Of a stretch of 64,000 nt of DNA, positions 39,401 through 54,400 are shown one piece after another. This stretch comes from Rhytidiadelphus loreus (Eukaryota > Streptophyta > Bryopsida > Hypnales > Hylocomiaceae). Each line of letters begins with the position of its first letter. Position 1 is the first letter of the stretch. The stretch spans positions 37,894,863 through 37,958,862 of the forward strand of contig OX344761.1 in assembly GCA_947034895.1 (NCBI GenBank), read 5' to 3'. The notes below the pieces were generated by a model. The model saw nothing but the letters and a program-made list of their open reading frames with translations, was not told the origin of the DNA and did not search any database. A program made the translations under genes and the position numbers.

Positions 39401-42400
39401 CTTAAGGACCAAATGTTCAAATTTGGACAACAAATGAATGCAAATATATTCAAAATTTCAAAACACACAAAAATACATTTTTCATCCATCAATATTTTAA
39501 GATTCTTGTATTAGTGTTTTAATAGTTATATAGTAAATATATTTTGAAGACTTTATTTTGCAAATATTTTGCAATTCAAAGGATATTGAAAGATTTTGTC
39601 TTAAAATTTTACCTTTTAAATTCAAAAAATGGTCTTTCAAAAAACAATTGAATTGAAAAATAAAGTAAAAAAAAACTTTTAAAATCACTATGATTAGACC
39701 TTAAGAATTTTGAACTCAAAAGAGAAAATTTCTTGTAAAAATCATACGTATTCAATCTACAATTGATTTTAGAAGGAATTTTTAAATTTTGGCTTCAAAT
39801 TTTGTTGGACATTATTGACTTTTTGCTTGACTAAACCATATAGATATAACTTGTGAATCAATTTTTATAGCTATTGTTTGAGAGTTTCTATTAAATCATT
39901 ATTCGAAATTGCATTTTATAAGACATCTTTATAGTTTTGAAAATTTAGACTATCCTTTGGTCCTTTAGGGGCAACAATGCTAGTATGTGAGCCTAGAAAT
40001 GTGAGCCTATGAGCCTTGAGCTTAGGTACATAGGTACTCTACAACTATTGGAGATGTCTATAATATATACACTTATAATATAAACATCCTATAACTATGG
40101 AAGGTGCTTATAACATAGACATCTATTATATAAATATCCTACAACTATGGAAGGTACTTATACATAGTCACCTATAATATAATTAGGCACCTACAATATA
40201 AACATCCTATAACTATGGAAGGTGCCTATAACACAAGAGTTTAAGCTCCTATGCTCATGGGCTCAAGATCCCAGACTCACATAATAGTAACTGTGCCTTC
40301 ATGGATTAAAGTAACAACACCTAAGTTCATCCAAATAAACATTTTAGGTTGGTTTCTATTATTAAACTATCTAAATTTATTGTTGGATGTTGTTGCTTGT
40401 CAAAAGAGGATTTTATATTCTTTTAGAATGCATACCTTGGTAAACGTATGAATAAACTATGAATTTCAAGTGCTAAAAATAGATGTGTCCAAAATCAACC
40501 ATGGACTCTCATATTCAAAGGACTTGCACTTTAGGCAAGAATGTAGAGGGAATAGTTTTGCAAACAAATTACAATCAAGTGCAATTAACTTACTCGTAAA
40601 AGGTCAAAGAAAAATTTAATCTCAATTTTTGAATTCATTTTAATCCCTTAACTTCTAAATGCCTAAAGCACCATATTTTGGTGTCAACTAAACTTTAAAT
40701 TTTAATAAAAAATTTATCACTTTACTATTTTGAGGTAATTATTTTTTACATAGTATCTTTTAAATTCCATTTTAATCATCAAAATCTAATTTTGAAAAAA
40801 TTGATTATGATTTTTCTATTGAAGATTTAATGGAAGGGTGTCCATTGCAAATCTTGATATTTTAGTTTTAGAGTTTTATAGAAATGAACCTTAACTATAC
40901 TAAATCTTCAAGGAAAATTACATTGAAATTCATTTAAAAAAAATGTAGAATAAATTTTTGAAAAGTTGTAAATTAATTGTAATTATATTTGTTTTGTCCT
41001 TTGACCTCATTTTTTTTTTTATCATGACCTTAGTTTTACTCTTGCAATGTACAAAGAGGATTGAAAGATTTTGAATTGGATTAATAGTTTTAATACTTTC
41101 TTGATTAAAAATTATAATCTTTTAATCCATAAGTGATATTATTATGATTTTATTTTATATATAATCTACAACATGTCTAATTGGAATTTGTATAGTTATA
41201 ATATTTTTCAAATGATAAAACATACAAAAACTTAGGTTGTTTATTTAGTTTTGAACAATTTTCAAGAAGCTCAAAAAAGGCATTGGGCATTTAGGGTTTA
41301 ATGACCACTTCACGGGTAGTCAAAATTGTCAAAATGTATCATAAATGTTATTTAGAATAATAATTTAATGATGACTTTATAGTGAAAGTTGTAAAATATG
41401 ATTCATAGATCATATCATATGGTTAGATCAACTATTACACTAATAAACATTTTTGAATAAAATTAAAAACCAAAAATCCAAATTTCTTTTAAAAATTGAT
41501 TATGGATTGGATACTTGTAATTTGTATAAGATTTTTTTTCCACTGAATTCAAAGCTTTAAGTTTTAAATATGGTAGTATTTTAAAATTCCACATTACTCA
41601 TTTATTCCTATATCTTTTACAAGATCATTTTTAGAACTAGGAAAGTAACTTTTATAGTGAAACATACTTATATATCTTGAACTATAGAATATTTGCAAAG
41701 AAAAATTTAGAAATGAATACCATAAAAATTTAAAAGAAATAGCATTCAAATCTACAAACATCTAGATGGATAAAAGAAACAAGTATTTTTTGTGCTTGAG
41801 ACATCTTTGTGTTCATCCATTGTTCAAAATTTGAGTGCATGATTTGTAGGGGTCAAAAAGATATTTCTATAATTCACTCAAATCTTGTTCAAGTCAAGCA
41901 AATTGGCAATCAAACTTGAAGTTAGAGTATTCATAATTTTTACACAAATCTCACGATTAGTTCTAAACATTGAGATGCTCATATGCAATACATTCTCTAA
42001 ATTCAACCTCATGAATAGAGACATTGTAAGCAACTTAGTACTCTTGAAGTATTTTTATCAAGTCCCCTAAGCTTAAATGAACACAACTATCAAGAGACAA
42101 CCTACCTACCCTCCAAATATAAAAAAAAATTACTCCCGACTCTTCAAATATTTTTCTTACAATCCTTAGATATATGGAATACGTTGATATGTTGATATAA
42201 ATATGGATGTGGATACATGGGCACATTACACAAGCACAATGTACATATATATAACATGAATATGTATATGTATACTGTATATACATATTGGCATTCATGT
42301 ATAGGCATGGCAAATAAATACTACAAATGGATATGGCATATGGTCACATATCTGATATCAACTGTAATCACATATATTTTCAAAAACAATATATGGTCTA

Positions 42401-45400
42401 GGCTTGGTAATGAAAATGAATATAAAATGCTATTTTTATTTTCTATATAGGATAATGAATTTTTATTTATTTTTAATTTGGAGGTCTTGTTGTCTCTTTT
42501 GAGTGATTGTCCACTTCAAAAAAGGGACACCCCTCATAGCTTGAGCTCAAATCTCATCAAAAGAATGATAGTTCTTTAATATTTTATCCATTTATGAGTG
42601 TTGAATTATGTGAAATTTTACAAGCATGGGAAAAACTTTTTCCCAAAATTTCCATTTGATTTTGTAATTAAATTTTGCAAAATTGTTACCAAATTTGTAA
42701 TTGATTCAAGCAAAAAGATTTGAAGATTTTATTTAGAAATTATTATTAACCATGAAAACCTTGATTATGATTTTATTTTCAAATCAAATCATATCATTAA
42801 AAAAAAATTATCCAAAAATTAAAATAAAAGAAGAGTATGGTATTTGAATATATCCTTGAGAACTTATAAACCTATAGTTTACTTAGTTCATGTATTTTAC
42901 ATTGAAAATCTTATGGATTAGTGATGTAGATTAGATTGCAAAAAACACATTTAACTAGAATTTTAGAATTCTCCCCTTATTACCTGTGAAATCTTAGGCA
43001 ATGTACTTTGTATACAATTGGATGCATCCGCTTCAATGTAATTGCCAATGTAGCACCTAAATTGAGCATCCTACATTATTTTATATAAGTCATTGAGAAT
43101 TTACAAAATATAAAACTTTAAGGACAATTATAAAATCAAAATTCAAAAGAAAATATAAGGAAAATATGATAATTACTTACAAACAATTTCTTTGACATTC
43201 ACAAGAATGAATTTTCTTAAAATGTTTATTTTTGTTTATTTAGGTATTATAAGGAATTTAAAAAGAAAATATTTCTTTAAAATTAAAAATTAAAACTTTC
43301 AATCCTTCAATCTGTTGATGGAGTTGGAGAAAAATTGATTCATAGAATGTTTACAATGCCCTTCTTAGGTATTTTCAGATTTTTAAATTATAAATAAATA
43401 ATTATAAGATTTCATGAAACAAATTAATATAAATTAATGACAAAATATATAGTTCTGCCTAAATGAGAAATAAACATATATATCTTTCTCTATGAAAATG
43501 TACAGTGCAATAATTAAAACTTATCATATGAAAGAAACTTTAAATGTTTAAAAATTTCAAATTAATTTAATTTAGAAATAAATTAGATAAGGTTTTTAGA
43601 TCATAATAAATGTTATATATAACCCATTTTATAGTACTAAATGCAAATTTTATATCACATTGAAGGCATTAGGTACCTGGTATCCACCTCCACATGAACT
43701 ATTGCATGGACCCCAAGCATTAGTACTCCAAAAATATGAACTTTGGGGTGGTGTTAAAAGTGGCACACTTTCATTAGTAGTTCTATTGTTCCATTTTGTA
43801 TTTGTGTTCAAATCTACTCTTTGTGATGAAACTTGAATGGAAGAGGTTGTGACAATAGATATTGGTGATGTTGTAGCTACATGATTAGTAGAAAATAGTG
43901 TTTATTTCGAAAGTAAAAAAATATTTTTCAAAGAAATTATCATATTATTTTGAAAAAATTAAACAATTCTTGTTGAAAACCAAATTTTTTATTTTTTTAT
44001 TTTTTATTCTTTAATTCATATAAACTTCAAAATTTAATATCATTCACATCGTAGCTCCCAATGCCACAAAACAAAGTTTGGGGGACACATGGTCCCGAAG
44101 ATCTTAACGTAACAAATAAACAAAACAAAACAAACAAACAAATTTAATCTAAGGATTGGTTTTAAATTTGAGTATTAATTTTTCTAGCATCCATTTATAG
44201 CAATTTGGTTTTGGTGAAATTTTTTTTGATACTAAATCAAATCATCTCTAGTATCCTAGCCCTTAAATACCCAAGGCATTATATTTTCATTATTTTGGTG
44301 TGAATTGAACTTTGATGTCAACATAAAATCTTACCAAAATTTTATTTTTAGTATTTAATTTTAATTTTAATACCCTTTAATTTATGTTTTAACCATCAAT
44401 ACCTCTCCAAATGAATTTATTATGAAAAAAATTGTTTATAATATTTTCTATTGAAGATATTATGGAAGGTTGTCCATTGCAAATCTTGATTTTTTTTTTG
44501 TGTTAGTGGCTCTTAGAGATGAGACTCAAAATATAATAGATCTTAGGGGCGGGATGTATATTGGGAATTCATTTAACAAAATTTGCAAAGTAGATTTTGA
44601 GAAGATATAAATTAATTGTAATTGTGCATATTATATCCTTTGACCTTATATTTTTTTTATGACCTCAATTTCAAATTTGACTAGTAAAAAGAGGATTGAA
44701 AGACTTCAAATTACTTTCGCAGTTTTAACCCTCTCTTGATCAAATGTTGTAATCTTTCAATCCATAAGTGATATTTTGTGTTTTCTTTTTCATAACATGT
44801 AGTTGAATTTGTATGGTTACAATATTAAAAATATTGATGAAACTCATCAAAACTTGGACATTTTGTTTAGTTTTGAGCTAACTCTCTAAAGCACAAAAAA
44901 GGCATTTAGAAACTAGAGTATACAATTTTAGAGTCAAATTAATTTAAAATATGCATTTTATAGAGGCATATTAATCCAAGTTCCATTAGAAGAAACTCAA
45001 GATATTAGGTAGATGGGCAATTTCATTAAAATGGTGCCATTCCACTACTTTGGCAGTTTTTACGGTTCAAATGGTTCAAACTGAAATGTACAATTGTTCT
45101 AGATGATGGAAATCTATATCCTTACTAGATGTTTGAAATCTATACTAGTCCTAGATATCACTTTTATATTTCAAACCATGCAATCTAAAATCAAAGATTT
45201 TTGAAATCTATACCTGCCCTAGATGTCACTTTTACAGAACATATAGGGCAATTTGAAAATGACACATGGAAAACCACCATTTCAATGAAATTGTCCATAT
45301 AGGCTTATATGACATTGTGACTACAATTTTGATTTGAGCTTTTGAAACATTTCTAGAAGATAGAAAAATACATTAACTTTGGGGGAATAGAATTCTAATT

Positions 45401-48400
45401 TCATTTGATGCCTACAATAGAAACAAAAGTTATGCTATACTTAGCCCAAAAAGTAGTTTGTGAGGCGACAAATCTACAAAAATTGGAAATACACACACTC
45501 AAATATATATATATAATTTTCTCAGAGATTATATTTTCTATCTGTATGGAAACATTTGATTCATTTTACGTGGATTAGTAATGTGAAAGTTATGGAGCTT
45601 CTTTTTTTGTGGGCAATTAAGGTAAATAAGCCCATTGTGGTCAGATTAAGGAGTTAGACATCATGTAGCTATTGAAATTTTTCAATTTTTTTTCCACAAT
45701 AGTATAAGCGTGAAAAACATTGAGAGCAATTGAAATTATGTTTTTTTGTAGAAATTGTGAGCAACTGAAAAAAACATTGTGAGCAATTGAAAAAAATTTA
45801 AAACATTGTGAGTAACTGAAAAGAATCTGAATCTATCATGTTCATGTTGTTCACCAAAAGCAGTTAAAGTCTTTTCTATCATGGAAGGCCTAAAATGTCA
45901 ATTCTCACAATGAATTTTCATTAAAAAATTAGAAGTACCTAATATGGTCACTAACTACTTCATTATTGTCATGTGAGACATGCATTGAAGCCAAAATCTG
46001 AAAAAACTGAAAAAAAACATAATGGGGTCAATTGGTAAGTGACCACTACGGGCTGATTGACCACAATGGGCTAATTTACCTTATAGCATCCATCTGAAAA
46101 AACAATATATTGGATTCATTTTTGAATTTGATTTTTACAATTGAAATTTTTTTCTAGAAATTTTACTTTGCTTACTACAAAAATCTCACTATTGAAATTA
46201 GTGTCCTTCAATTCCATTTTAGAGCTATTGAGTCTCATACTTGCTTCTACATAACAATTTTTTAAAGAACAAAAATTAAGTTTGTTTGTTAATTTAAAGA
46301 ATCTCAACAAAATTCTTTAAAATCATTTAAAAAAATTCCAAATCTATATTGAAATTTTTTTAAGCCCAGTAGATTCAAAGTCTTACATTTGACATTTGAG
46401 TCACTCAAGATATCCAAAATCTATATTTCTTTCAATTTGAACGCAAATATCTTGCAATCCATGTAGTTAAAGTATTTGAAATTTCTTTCATACATTCTTA
46501 TGCTAGTCTAATTTAAGATCCTATAGTTAAGCATCAAAGAAAAATAATTTTTCTTTTTCTCTTTGTAATAGAAATGGCTGTTTTTCAATATTTTTGATGA
46601 AAAAATGGTCATAAGCATTTATAATAAGAATTTTTAAATATTTACTTATTTAAATTATTTTCAAAAATTACATTTATTTATAAATCTTAATGATAGTTAT
46701 CTGAATTTGAATTTCGGAAATATGCATGGAACATATCTAATATAGTTCAAATAAATATGATCTTACAATATTTTTTAGATAATTCGTACTTTGGAATTTT
46801 TCATCATCTCTATTTTCTATTATCAAAATTTAGTATGCATTTAAAAAATTATCTATGAAAAATTAGAATGAAATTAATTTAGTTTTGATATTTTGCAATT
46901 TAAGAAAATTATTTTTTACTTTTCTTAAATTATTAAATATACAAATATTTTGTGAAATAATAATGAGATATCAAAATGCTATTTAATAAAAAAAATATAG
47001 AAAAATTACAATATCGTGGTATATTTCATATTAAATAAATTAAAATAACTTTAACATTTTATTTGTTGATTATTTTTTATTTTAATCACTCTAAAATTCA
47101 GTTGAAGAAAATCCAGATTAGAAGAAAATTAGTACATCGTGCATTATATATTGTAAATCACATATTTTCTATAATTTGCATTGAAATCATTTCAAGTTTC
47201 ATTATTAGTTATTTTTTTCAAGAATTAGACCTTAATGTAGAAGTTATGATAAATAATGATTAGACCAATCACCTTTAGTAGTGTAATTTGTTAAGATGAA
47301 GCCAAATGTACCACCTAAATTACTCCATCCATCAACAATCTTTATATATGAAACACCTAATCATTATTAAAAATTTAATTTACTTTGAATCAATAACAAA
47401 CTGTTTTTTAATTTATTATCATTATTTTCTTCAAATTAAAAAAAAATAAACATTATTATTAAGATCATTTCTTCAGAACACAATAGAATAATTAACTACA
47501 GTCATCATTAGCATTCTAGATTTACTTTTTACATATGAAAAATTCAAATTATATCAATATATTTTACTCCGTAGTATTTATCAAATTCTACATTAGAATG
47601 GACAACTGTAATGTCATTTCACTATTAGAAAATTCAGTTTTTTTTTGTTGATTTGGCCACATTGATTCATTCACTTTTTTTGTTGATTTGGACAGTAAGC
47701 TGTCTATTTGGACAAAAATTGACAAACTACTGAACCAAATAAATAAAAAATTGAATTTTTTAGCAATGTCATTTTTATTCCCTTTGTTTCTAAAAAAGAC
47801 TTGTATTTAATTTGTGTTTTACAAACAAAACATGGGGCTTTTTCAGAAACAGAGGTAGTAAAACTAGCCTATGACAGGCAGAATGGCTGGTTTGCCATGT
47901 TCACATTTTTGAAAAAAATTAATTTTTTTTTATATGAAGATAAACATGAGGAATGCAGAGAGCAACTGAAATTTTATTTTCTGGACAAAAAATGAATTTT
48001 TTATGAATGTTGTGTAGTTGGCTTAAAAGAATCTGTAGACTACCCCAAATCAGCAGAAAAGTGTTTCCATGATGGTCATCTAACCACCTAATGCAGTCAA
48101 AACATTTTCTAACATGGCTCCAAGATTTCCTAATATGGACATGACATGAAAGAATTACAAAATAACTTTTTACTATCAGTTTACACTGAAAATGGGTAAG
48201 TGTCCCAAGACAGTTACCAATAAGTTCATGACCATTTCCCAAGGCTTTGATTATGACCACAAATTAATCAAATACAGTTCTAACCCCATTTATTGGAAAA
48301 AGTTTGTCATGGGTTGATTTAAGACTGTATTGGGTAGTTCTCTAGGAGCCTGTCATAGGAGATTTGCCTGTCATGGGTTGGTTTACTTTATATATTTTGT

Positions 48401-51400
48401 ATATGAAATTTCATATAAAAAAAGTTTTTTTTGTATAACAATATCTAATATCCATTATAACATTATTTGTGGTCAAAGCCTTTGAGTTGTAGAATTTACA
48501 AAAATGTAAGTTATATTTGCTTTTAGTGACAAAGCTGTCAAAATAGAAATTTGATTCCATGCATCATCACTACAACCAATCATTGTTAGTTTTGATACAT
48601 TTCCTTGGATGGTCTTTTGATATGCAGATAGCATAGTATCAAAGTCTGTCTCTGTACTATTTAAAGATATTGTCACCAGCTACAACATGAAAAAATCACA
48701 CATAATTTGGTAAGTGTATTAAATTAAAGATTGCAATGTACTCTTATTACAACAATTTTTTTGACATTTAAACAATATGTAAAAAAGAAAAAGAAAATAT
48801 GAAGATTAAAATAAAAAATAAATTTTATATTCTAAAACATTTGCATTGGAGCTATTAAATAATCAATTAACGTACCATATTTGACTTGGGTGTATATTGG
48901 AAAACAACATCGGGGCCAACATTATGACAATAATCATAATTCACATCATATATATTTTGGTATTTCATAGCATTTTCAGTATAAGTGAAAGGCAATTGTG
49001 GAATAATTTTTGGATTGTCAATAGTTTGTCCACATGGATTTTGTATCGACCATTTACAAATTCCTACCAAAAATTAACAAAAAAAAATTTATCATTTGAA
49101 AACAAAATGTTGTGTTATAAATTAGTATAAACAATGATGCTTATTTTATATTGAAAGTTGATTTTTTATCATTAAATAATTTGAATAAATAATTTATAAT
49201 ATTTAATCATATTTTTAATAAAATATGAATTTTATGCTAAAAGAAAATTTAATAAAAATGAGTGTAATAGATAATTATGATGGTTGTATTATTCCATAAA
49301 AGATGATTATTAAGAATTTCCATTTAGGCAAATGGTAAGTTTTGAAATGTTGTAATTAAACTTAACTAATCATTTTACAACTATATTGAATCCATTAATA
49401 TTGATCAGAATAATTTTGTTTACAAAAAGCAATATTTTTTCAATCTATAATGTTTAATATAATTATTAATAAGTAGATAATCAAAATTTAAAAGACAACT
49501 GGCATTTCGTTTTTTCTAACTCATACAAGATAAATGTGGTTCTAATATATTTAATATAAAAAGTTAATACATAGAATCTTTATATTTTTGTATTTTTTTT
49601 TTTAAACAATACATACCTGTATCAAGAGACAAAACATATCCTTCAGGAGAAATATTATATCGAGCATCTTGACTTGTAAAAGACCATTGAATTACAGAGC
49701 CACGATCAAGATAATCTACATAATTTCATAAATTTAAACTTTAGATTAGATGGAATGAATTTCTAGTAGTAGCGAAAAAAATTAATAGAATATTGAGATC
49801 ATTTTCTTTTATTCATATAACAAAGAACTTCATTCAAATACCACTTTAAAAAAATAATTTAATGCTATTTCTTTTTTTTAATATTCTTGTATGTTTCTAT
49901 GTAAATTCAAATGCTCAAAAACAAAAAAAAATCAATTAATATAAGTTAAACTATCCCATTAAAGAATAAATGGGAGCAAGCCCATTGTGGGCAAAATTCT
50001 AATGGTGGTGTACATTCAAGTTTTCAAATGTACACCGCCATTAGAACTTTGGCTACAATGGGCTTGCTCCCACTTATTCCGTAATGAGGTAGTTTACCTT
50101 ATTTCATAGTTAGGACAAATTGATATATGAAATTCAAATTTATTTTGTCGTATCATTTTTGTTTAAAAAATTGTTTTCCCCCTAAATCTGCCAACAAGAA
50201 TATATCAATTTGTCCTAAGATGTGAAATTCAAATTTATTTTCTTGAATATTCTTAAACAAAAATGATACAACAAAATTTATAATGAGAATTCTTCTCCTT
50301 AAATTATTCATATCATAAATTGATGTAATTGGATATTTATTTTTATACATGTTAGTATATAATAATATATGTTAGTATGTTTTATGTATAAATATAAATT
50401 TTAACCTGTTCGATTAGCAACTATAAGCTTGATTTTTTGTACCATTGACCAACTTGCGTCATTTGCAAAATAAAGGTATGTTGGTTGAAAATATCCTAGT
50501 CAACCACATTATGAACAGAAATTTTATTTTGACAATGAATTATATTATAGTTAATAATTTACAACCAAAACCTGTTTTACAAAAGATAGTAAAGTTTATG
50601 AAATATTTCCAAATTTTATAAATGTATATTAATTCAAAATCAAGTAATGTTTATACCACGGTACATAGTTTGTATAACAAAAAAAGATCTAAATCTTTTT
50701 AATATATGTAAAAAAATGTAAAAGAAGTCTGTTGAACAACATGCTTGAGGTCAAAATTGTAAAATAATATGCAGTTTTGGGTGAGTTTTGGGTGTTATAT
50801 ATTGTACAAAAAATTTGTGTATAATTTTTAAAATTACATTGATTCAGATTGTAAAAATCTTTAGTGTATTTTTGCATTAATGCTATTATATTGTAAATTT
50901 TTTTTTAAAGTAAATTTTGTTTTGATTAAACTCATTACATAGGTTTTTACCTCTAAATTCCTAAATTCAAGGATTTATTAATGATGTCCTTCTTTCAACA
51001 TTTTTTTCATCCATTTAAAAGGTTATAGAAAAATGCATTAGGTACCTCATGATATAAATTCAACCATTTATATATCTGTTTTAATTAAGAATTTTCAAGA
51101 ATCACTTTTTGAAACAACTCGAGATTACTATATTTATAAATAATAAAAAGAATTACATAATCTCTAAAGGACTTGGGCTGCTATTATATAAACCCAGGAT
51201 CATGAATACATGAGCCTAAAACACTATACACTTATGATATAGGTATCTATATTATAAAATCTTCTATGATTATAGGGTACTTATGTTATAGGTACTTATA
51301 TTATAACTTGTGTTTATGTTATAAGCACCTTCAAGAATATCTACTTATATATACGCTCAAGGCTTATATGCTTGCATTTTCAGGCTCTTATGTAGTGTCA

Positions 51401-54400
51401 TAGAGTTTCTTTAAGAAACAAATGAAAGTATAGCACGTTTTTGTAATTCCAATTTTTGTTAGTAATTCTCTTAAATTTCATTTTAAGATAGATTTTTTTT
51501 TGTTAGTGGTTCTTTTAAAACTTCATTTAAAGATAGAAAAATTGATTATCTTTTGGAAATATATCTTTTATTTCAATTGGTGCCCAAGTGCAAAAATTAT
51601 GCCACTCTAAGCTCAAAATAAGCAAGCTTTAGCAACAAAAATATCCTAAGAACTAAATTTTTTTTTTAAATTTTTATCCTTGAACATATTTTAAAATTAG
51701 GTTCTTACATGTGTGTGTGGAAAGCTTTGGTCATTCTTTTTTTATTAGTGATTTGAAAATTATAAAGAGTCTTGTTTTGCGAGCAATCCTTGTGTCTTCA
51801 TAAAAAATATCATATAGGATATTAGGATTTTTTTAATGAAATTTTCACCATTTTCCAAATGAACACCGAAGAGCATTTAGGGATTTTGCTAGAACAAGTC
51901 TCACTAGTAGGACTGATTCCATGTTTGAATAAAATTAATGATTTAATATTTTTGTTTTTTCTTCAACTTGTACTTGTTTCTACTAAACAAATTCTTAACA
52001 ACTGAAAGTCAATTTTTTCTGTAATGATTTGGAGACCCTCAACTAAATTTTCCAAAATTATTATATTTAATTCAAAATCAATTCTACTAGAGATTTAAGT
52101 TACGAATACTAAAGTCTTACATAATTGTTTCTTTTACAAGGCAAAGAAAAGACAATTTGCTTCACTTCAAATGCTAAATAATATCATGCACTTTATGTTC
52201 TTTAAATTTATGACATTTTTTTACACATTCTCATATTAGTCTAGTTGTTCTTTGAGTATGATTTCACCAAAAAAAATTTAGAAACTATATCAAATTTAAA
52301 AAAAAAAAAAAATTTGGACACATGTAATTGTAGGATCTTGTAGTAAGATGGTTTGAGAAGATGTGAAAACAAGTTCATAAATCTTTACCACGTGGATTGC
52401 AAGATATTAGTCTATGAAGTGACAAATTCTTTTGGAGGCATGTGAATAATTAGGCAACTGCACTTCACAAGGTCACATCTATGAAAAAATGTCCAAAATC
52501 GTGGGGCTTCTTTGGATTTATTCTTCAAGTCAAGTTGGCTACATATTAGAAAATGATTAGATCATTTGGAATTGTACAATATATAGGGGGAAAAAAAGTA
52601 AGTAGAGAGAAGTAGAGGATGATTTAGAATTCAAAATTGTTAAAAACACTACTAGAAAACAATGACCAAAATAATAGAAAATCAACTCATTTTAGTTGAT
52701 TGGGGCACTGGAATGACCATTTTCATTGATTTTTAAACTTTATGTGAGAATCAACAAAATGGCATCTACTTTCTATTGATTTGCGTAGTGCATTGAACGA
52801 ATCAATAAATTTTTAGAAAATATAGAATCTTTTTGGAATCCTTTAGAATCTTTCAAAATCTTTTGGAATCTAATTTCATTTCCAAGATTCTATTTAAACA
52901 TTATCCTATTAAACATTATAATCTTTCAATCCATAAGTGGTATTGTTGTATTTCTTTGCCCGTGTGATCTCTAATATGTCTAGTTTAAATTTGTATAGTT
53001 ACAATTCAAAAAAATATTGATGAAACTTATCAAAATGTTGGCTTTTTGTTCAATATAGAACAAATTTCAAGAAACTTAGAAAAGGTCTTAGGCATTTAGG
53101 TGTTAAAAGTTTGATGAGGACCACAATTTGGAATTTGGAATTTGGAATAAGACCAATCATCAAATGCTACAATTACTAGTGTTATTTCAAAAATCTTGTG
53201 AAAACCTTAAAATTTAAAGATTGTGATTGCTAAAAACTCATCCTTTAGTTATTCATATTTTCTTCTACCATTTGCCTTTTCTGACTCCTTTCAAAGATTG
53301 TTGGGTGGTATGAAGAATATGCTATCATTTTAAGAATATGCTATCAAAACTATCCTATGAAATTTATTATTTTATGCAATCTCGATCATTACACCAAATT
53401 TCAATTTCAAAAAACAAAATCTTCATTTTTGGCAAATTGTTTTGAATGTTTTTCATTGTCTTACATAATAACTGATTGAAAAATTTTGGTGATGAGTTTT
53501 TCAAATTTTATTGTGGAAACATTTAAAGAACATCAATGTGCTCAACACACTTTATGAAAAAGTTCACATTACCTTTAAAAGAATTTACAATAGAGAAAAT
53601 TCAATGTCAAGGTGTTTCCTTCACAAATTTTATTAAATAGATATTTCTAAATTGTAATTTTATTTTACTAATTGACCCTTGGATTATGACTACTTCTATA
53701 CATTTGAGCATGATTGTTCAATTGGTTTATCAAATCTTATTATATTATTGAAAAGGTTGTTCTACACATTTTTTATTAGATTTCATAAGGTAGGTGGTTC
53801 AAAATCTGCCCTTCTTCTTCAGATTGTCCTGTAAGTAATTGTAGAATGGATGCAAGGTGATCCTTGAATGGACCTCTTTGGGTTGTTAATGAATTTAAGA
53901 ATTTTATTTGATTTTATTGTAAGAGCCAATCATTGGCTTTGGATTCTACACATTTCTTTTAAGTCACAAGGGGATAGATTTTGGGATACATATGGTCACA
54001 AATAGGTGCCTATGAACGGGATCTTTAAAATTTTATAAGTAATTCAAAAATGCTTGGAAAAATATGAAACTACTTGTGTTGGGTGCTGCATCTATTTTTC
54101 TTTCTCTGAAAAATAAACTAAAAATCATTTTGTCCATGAAAACCTGAAAAAAGGCAAATCAGACCCTAAAAGATTGCTTCTAGAGCCTCCTACCTTAGTG
54201 GTGTTGAAAGACTTCTTGGTCAGTACTACACAATGGAATATTTTTTATAAATTTAACCATTCACAATTTGGTGGTCTTTAAACTTGGTAGACTTTGGCGG
54301 GCCATTTGAGATAGTAAAATAATTTTTCTCAAAAAACTTTGATCTAAAAAAAATCTTATAGTCAAGCTAATTTTCATTTCCAAAAATCCGATTGACATTT

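Larger units (their letters stand above)
38599..42983 (-). other. intron 13 (4.4 kb)
   Basis: Holds the inverted-repeat element 39984-40283 and one copy of the dispersed repeat (about 40600-41300). 42180-42330 is rich in atatg/tatac-type degenerate repeats. No exon seen. Confidence 0.6.
43877..47272 (-). other. intron 11 (3.4 kb)
   Basis: Holds dispersed repeat family B (about 44200-44920) and the inverted-repeat element 45619-46082. No exon supported. Confidence 0.6.

Noticed and set aside
49945..50098. MicroRNA precursor interpretation of the hairpin
   Set aside because: Both arms match along their whole length and the ends recur in another inverted-repeat element, which fits a MITE better; small-RNA data would be needed.
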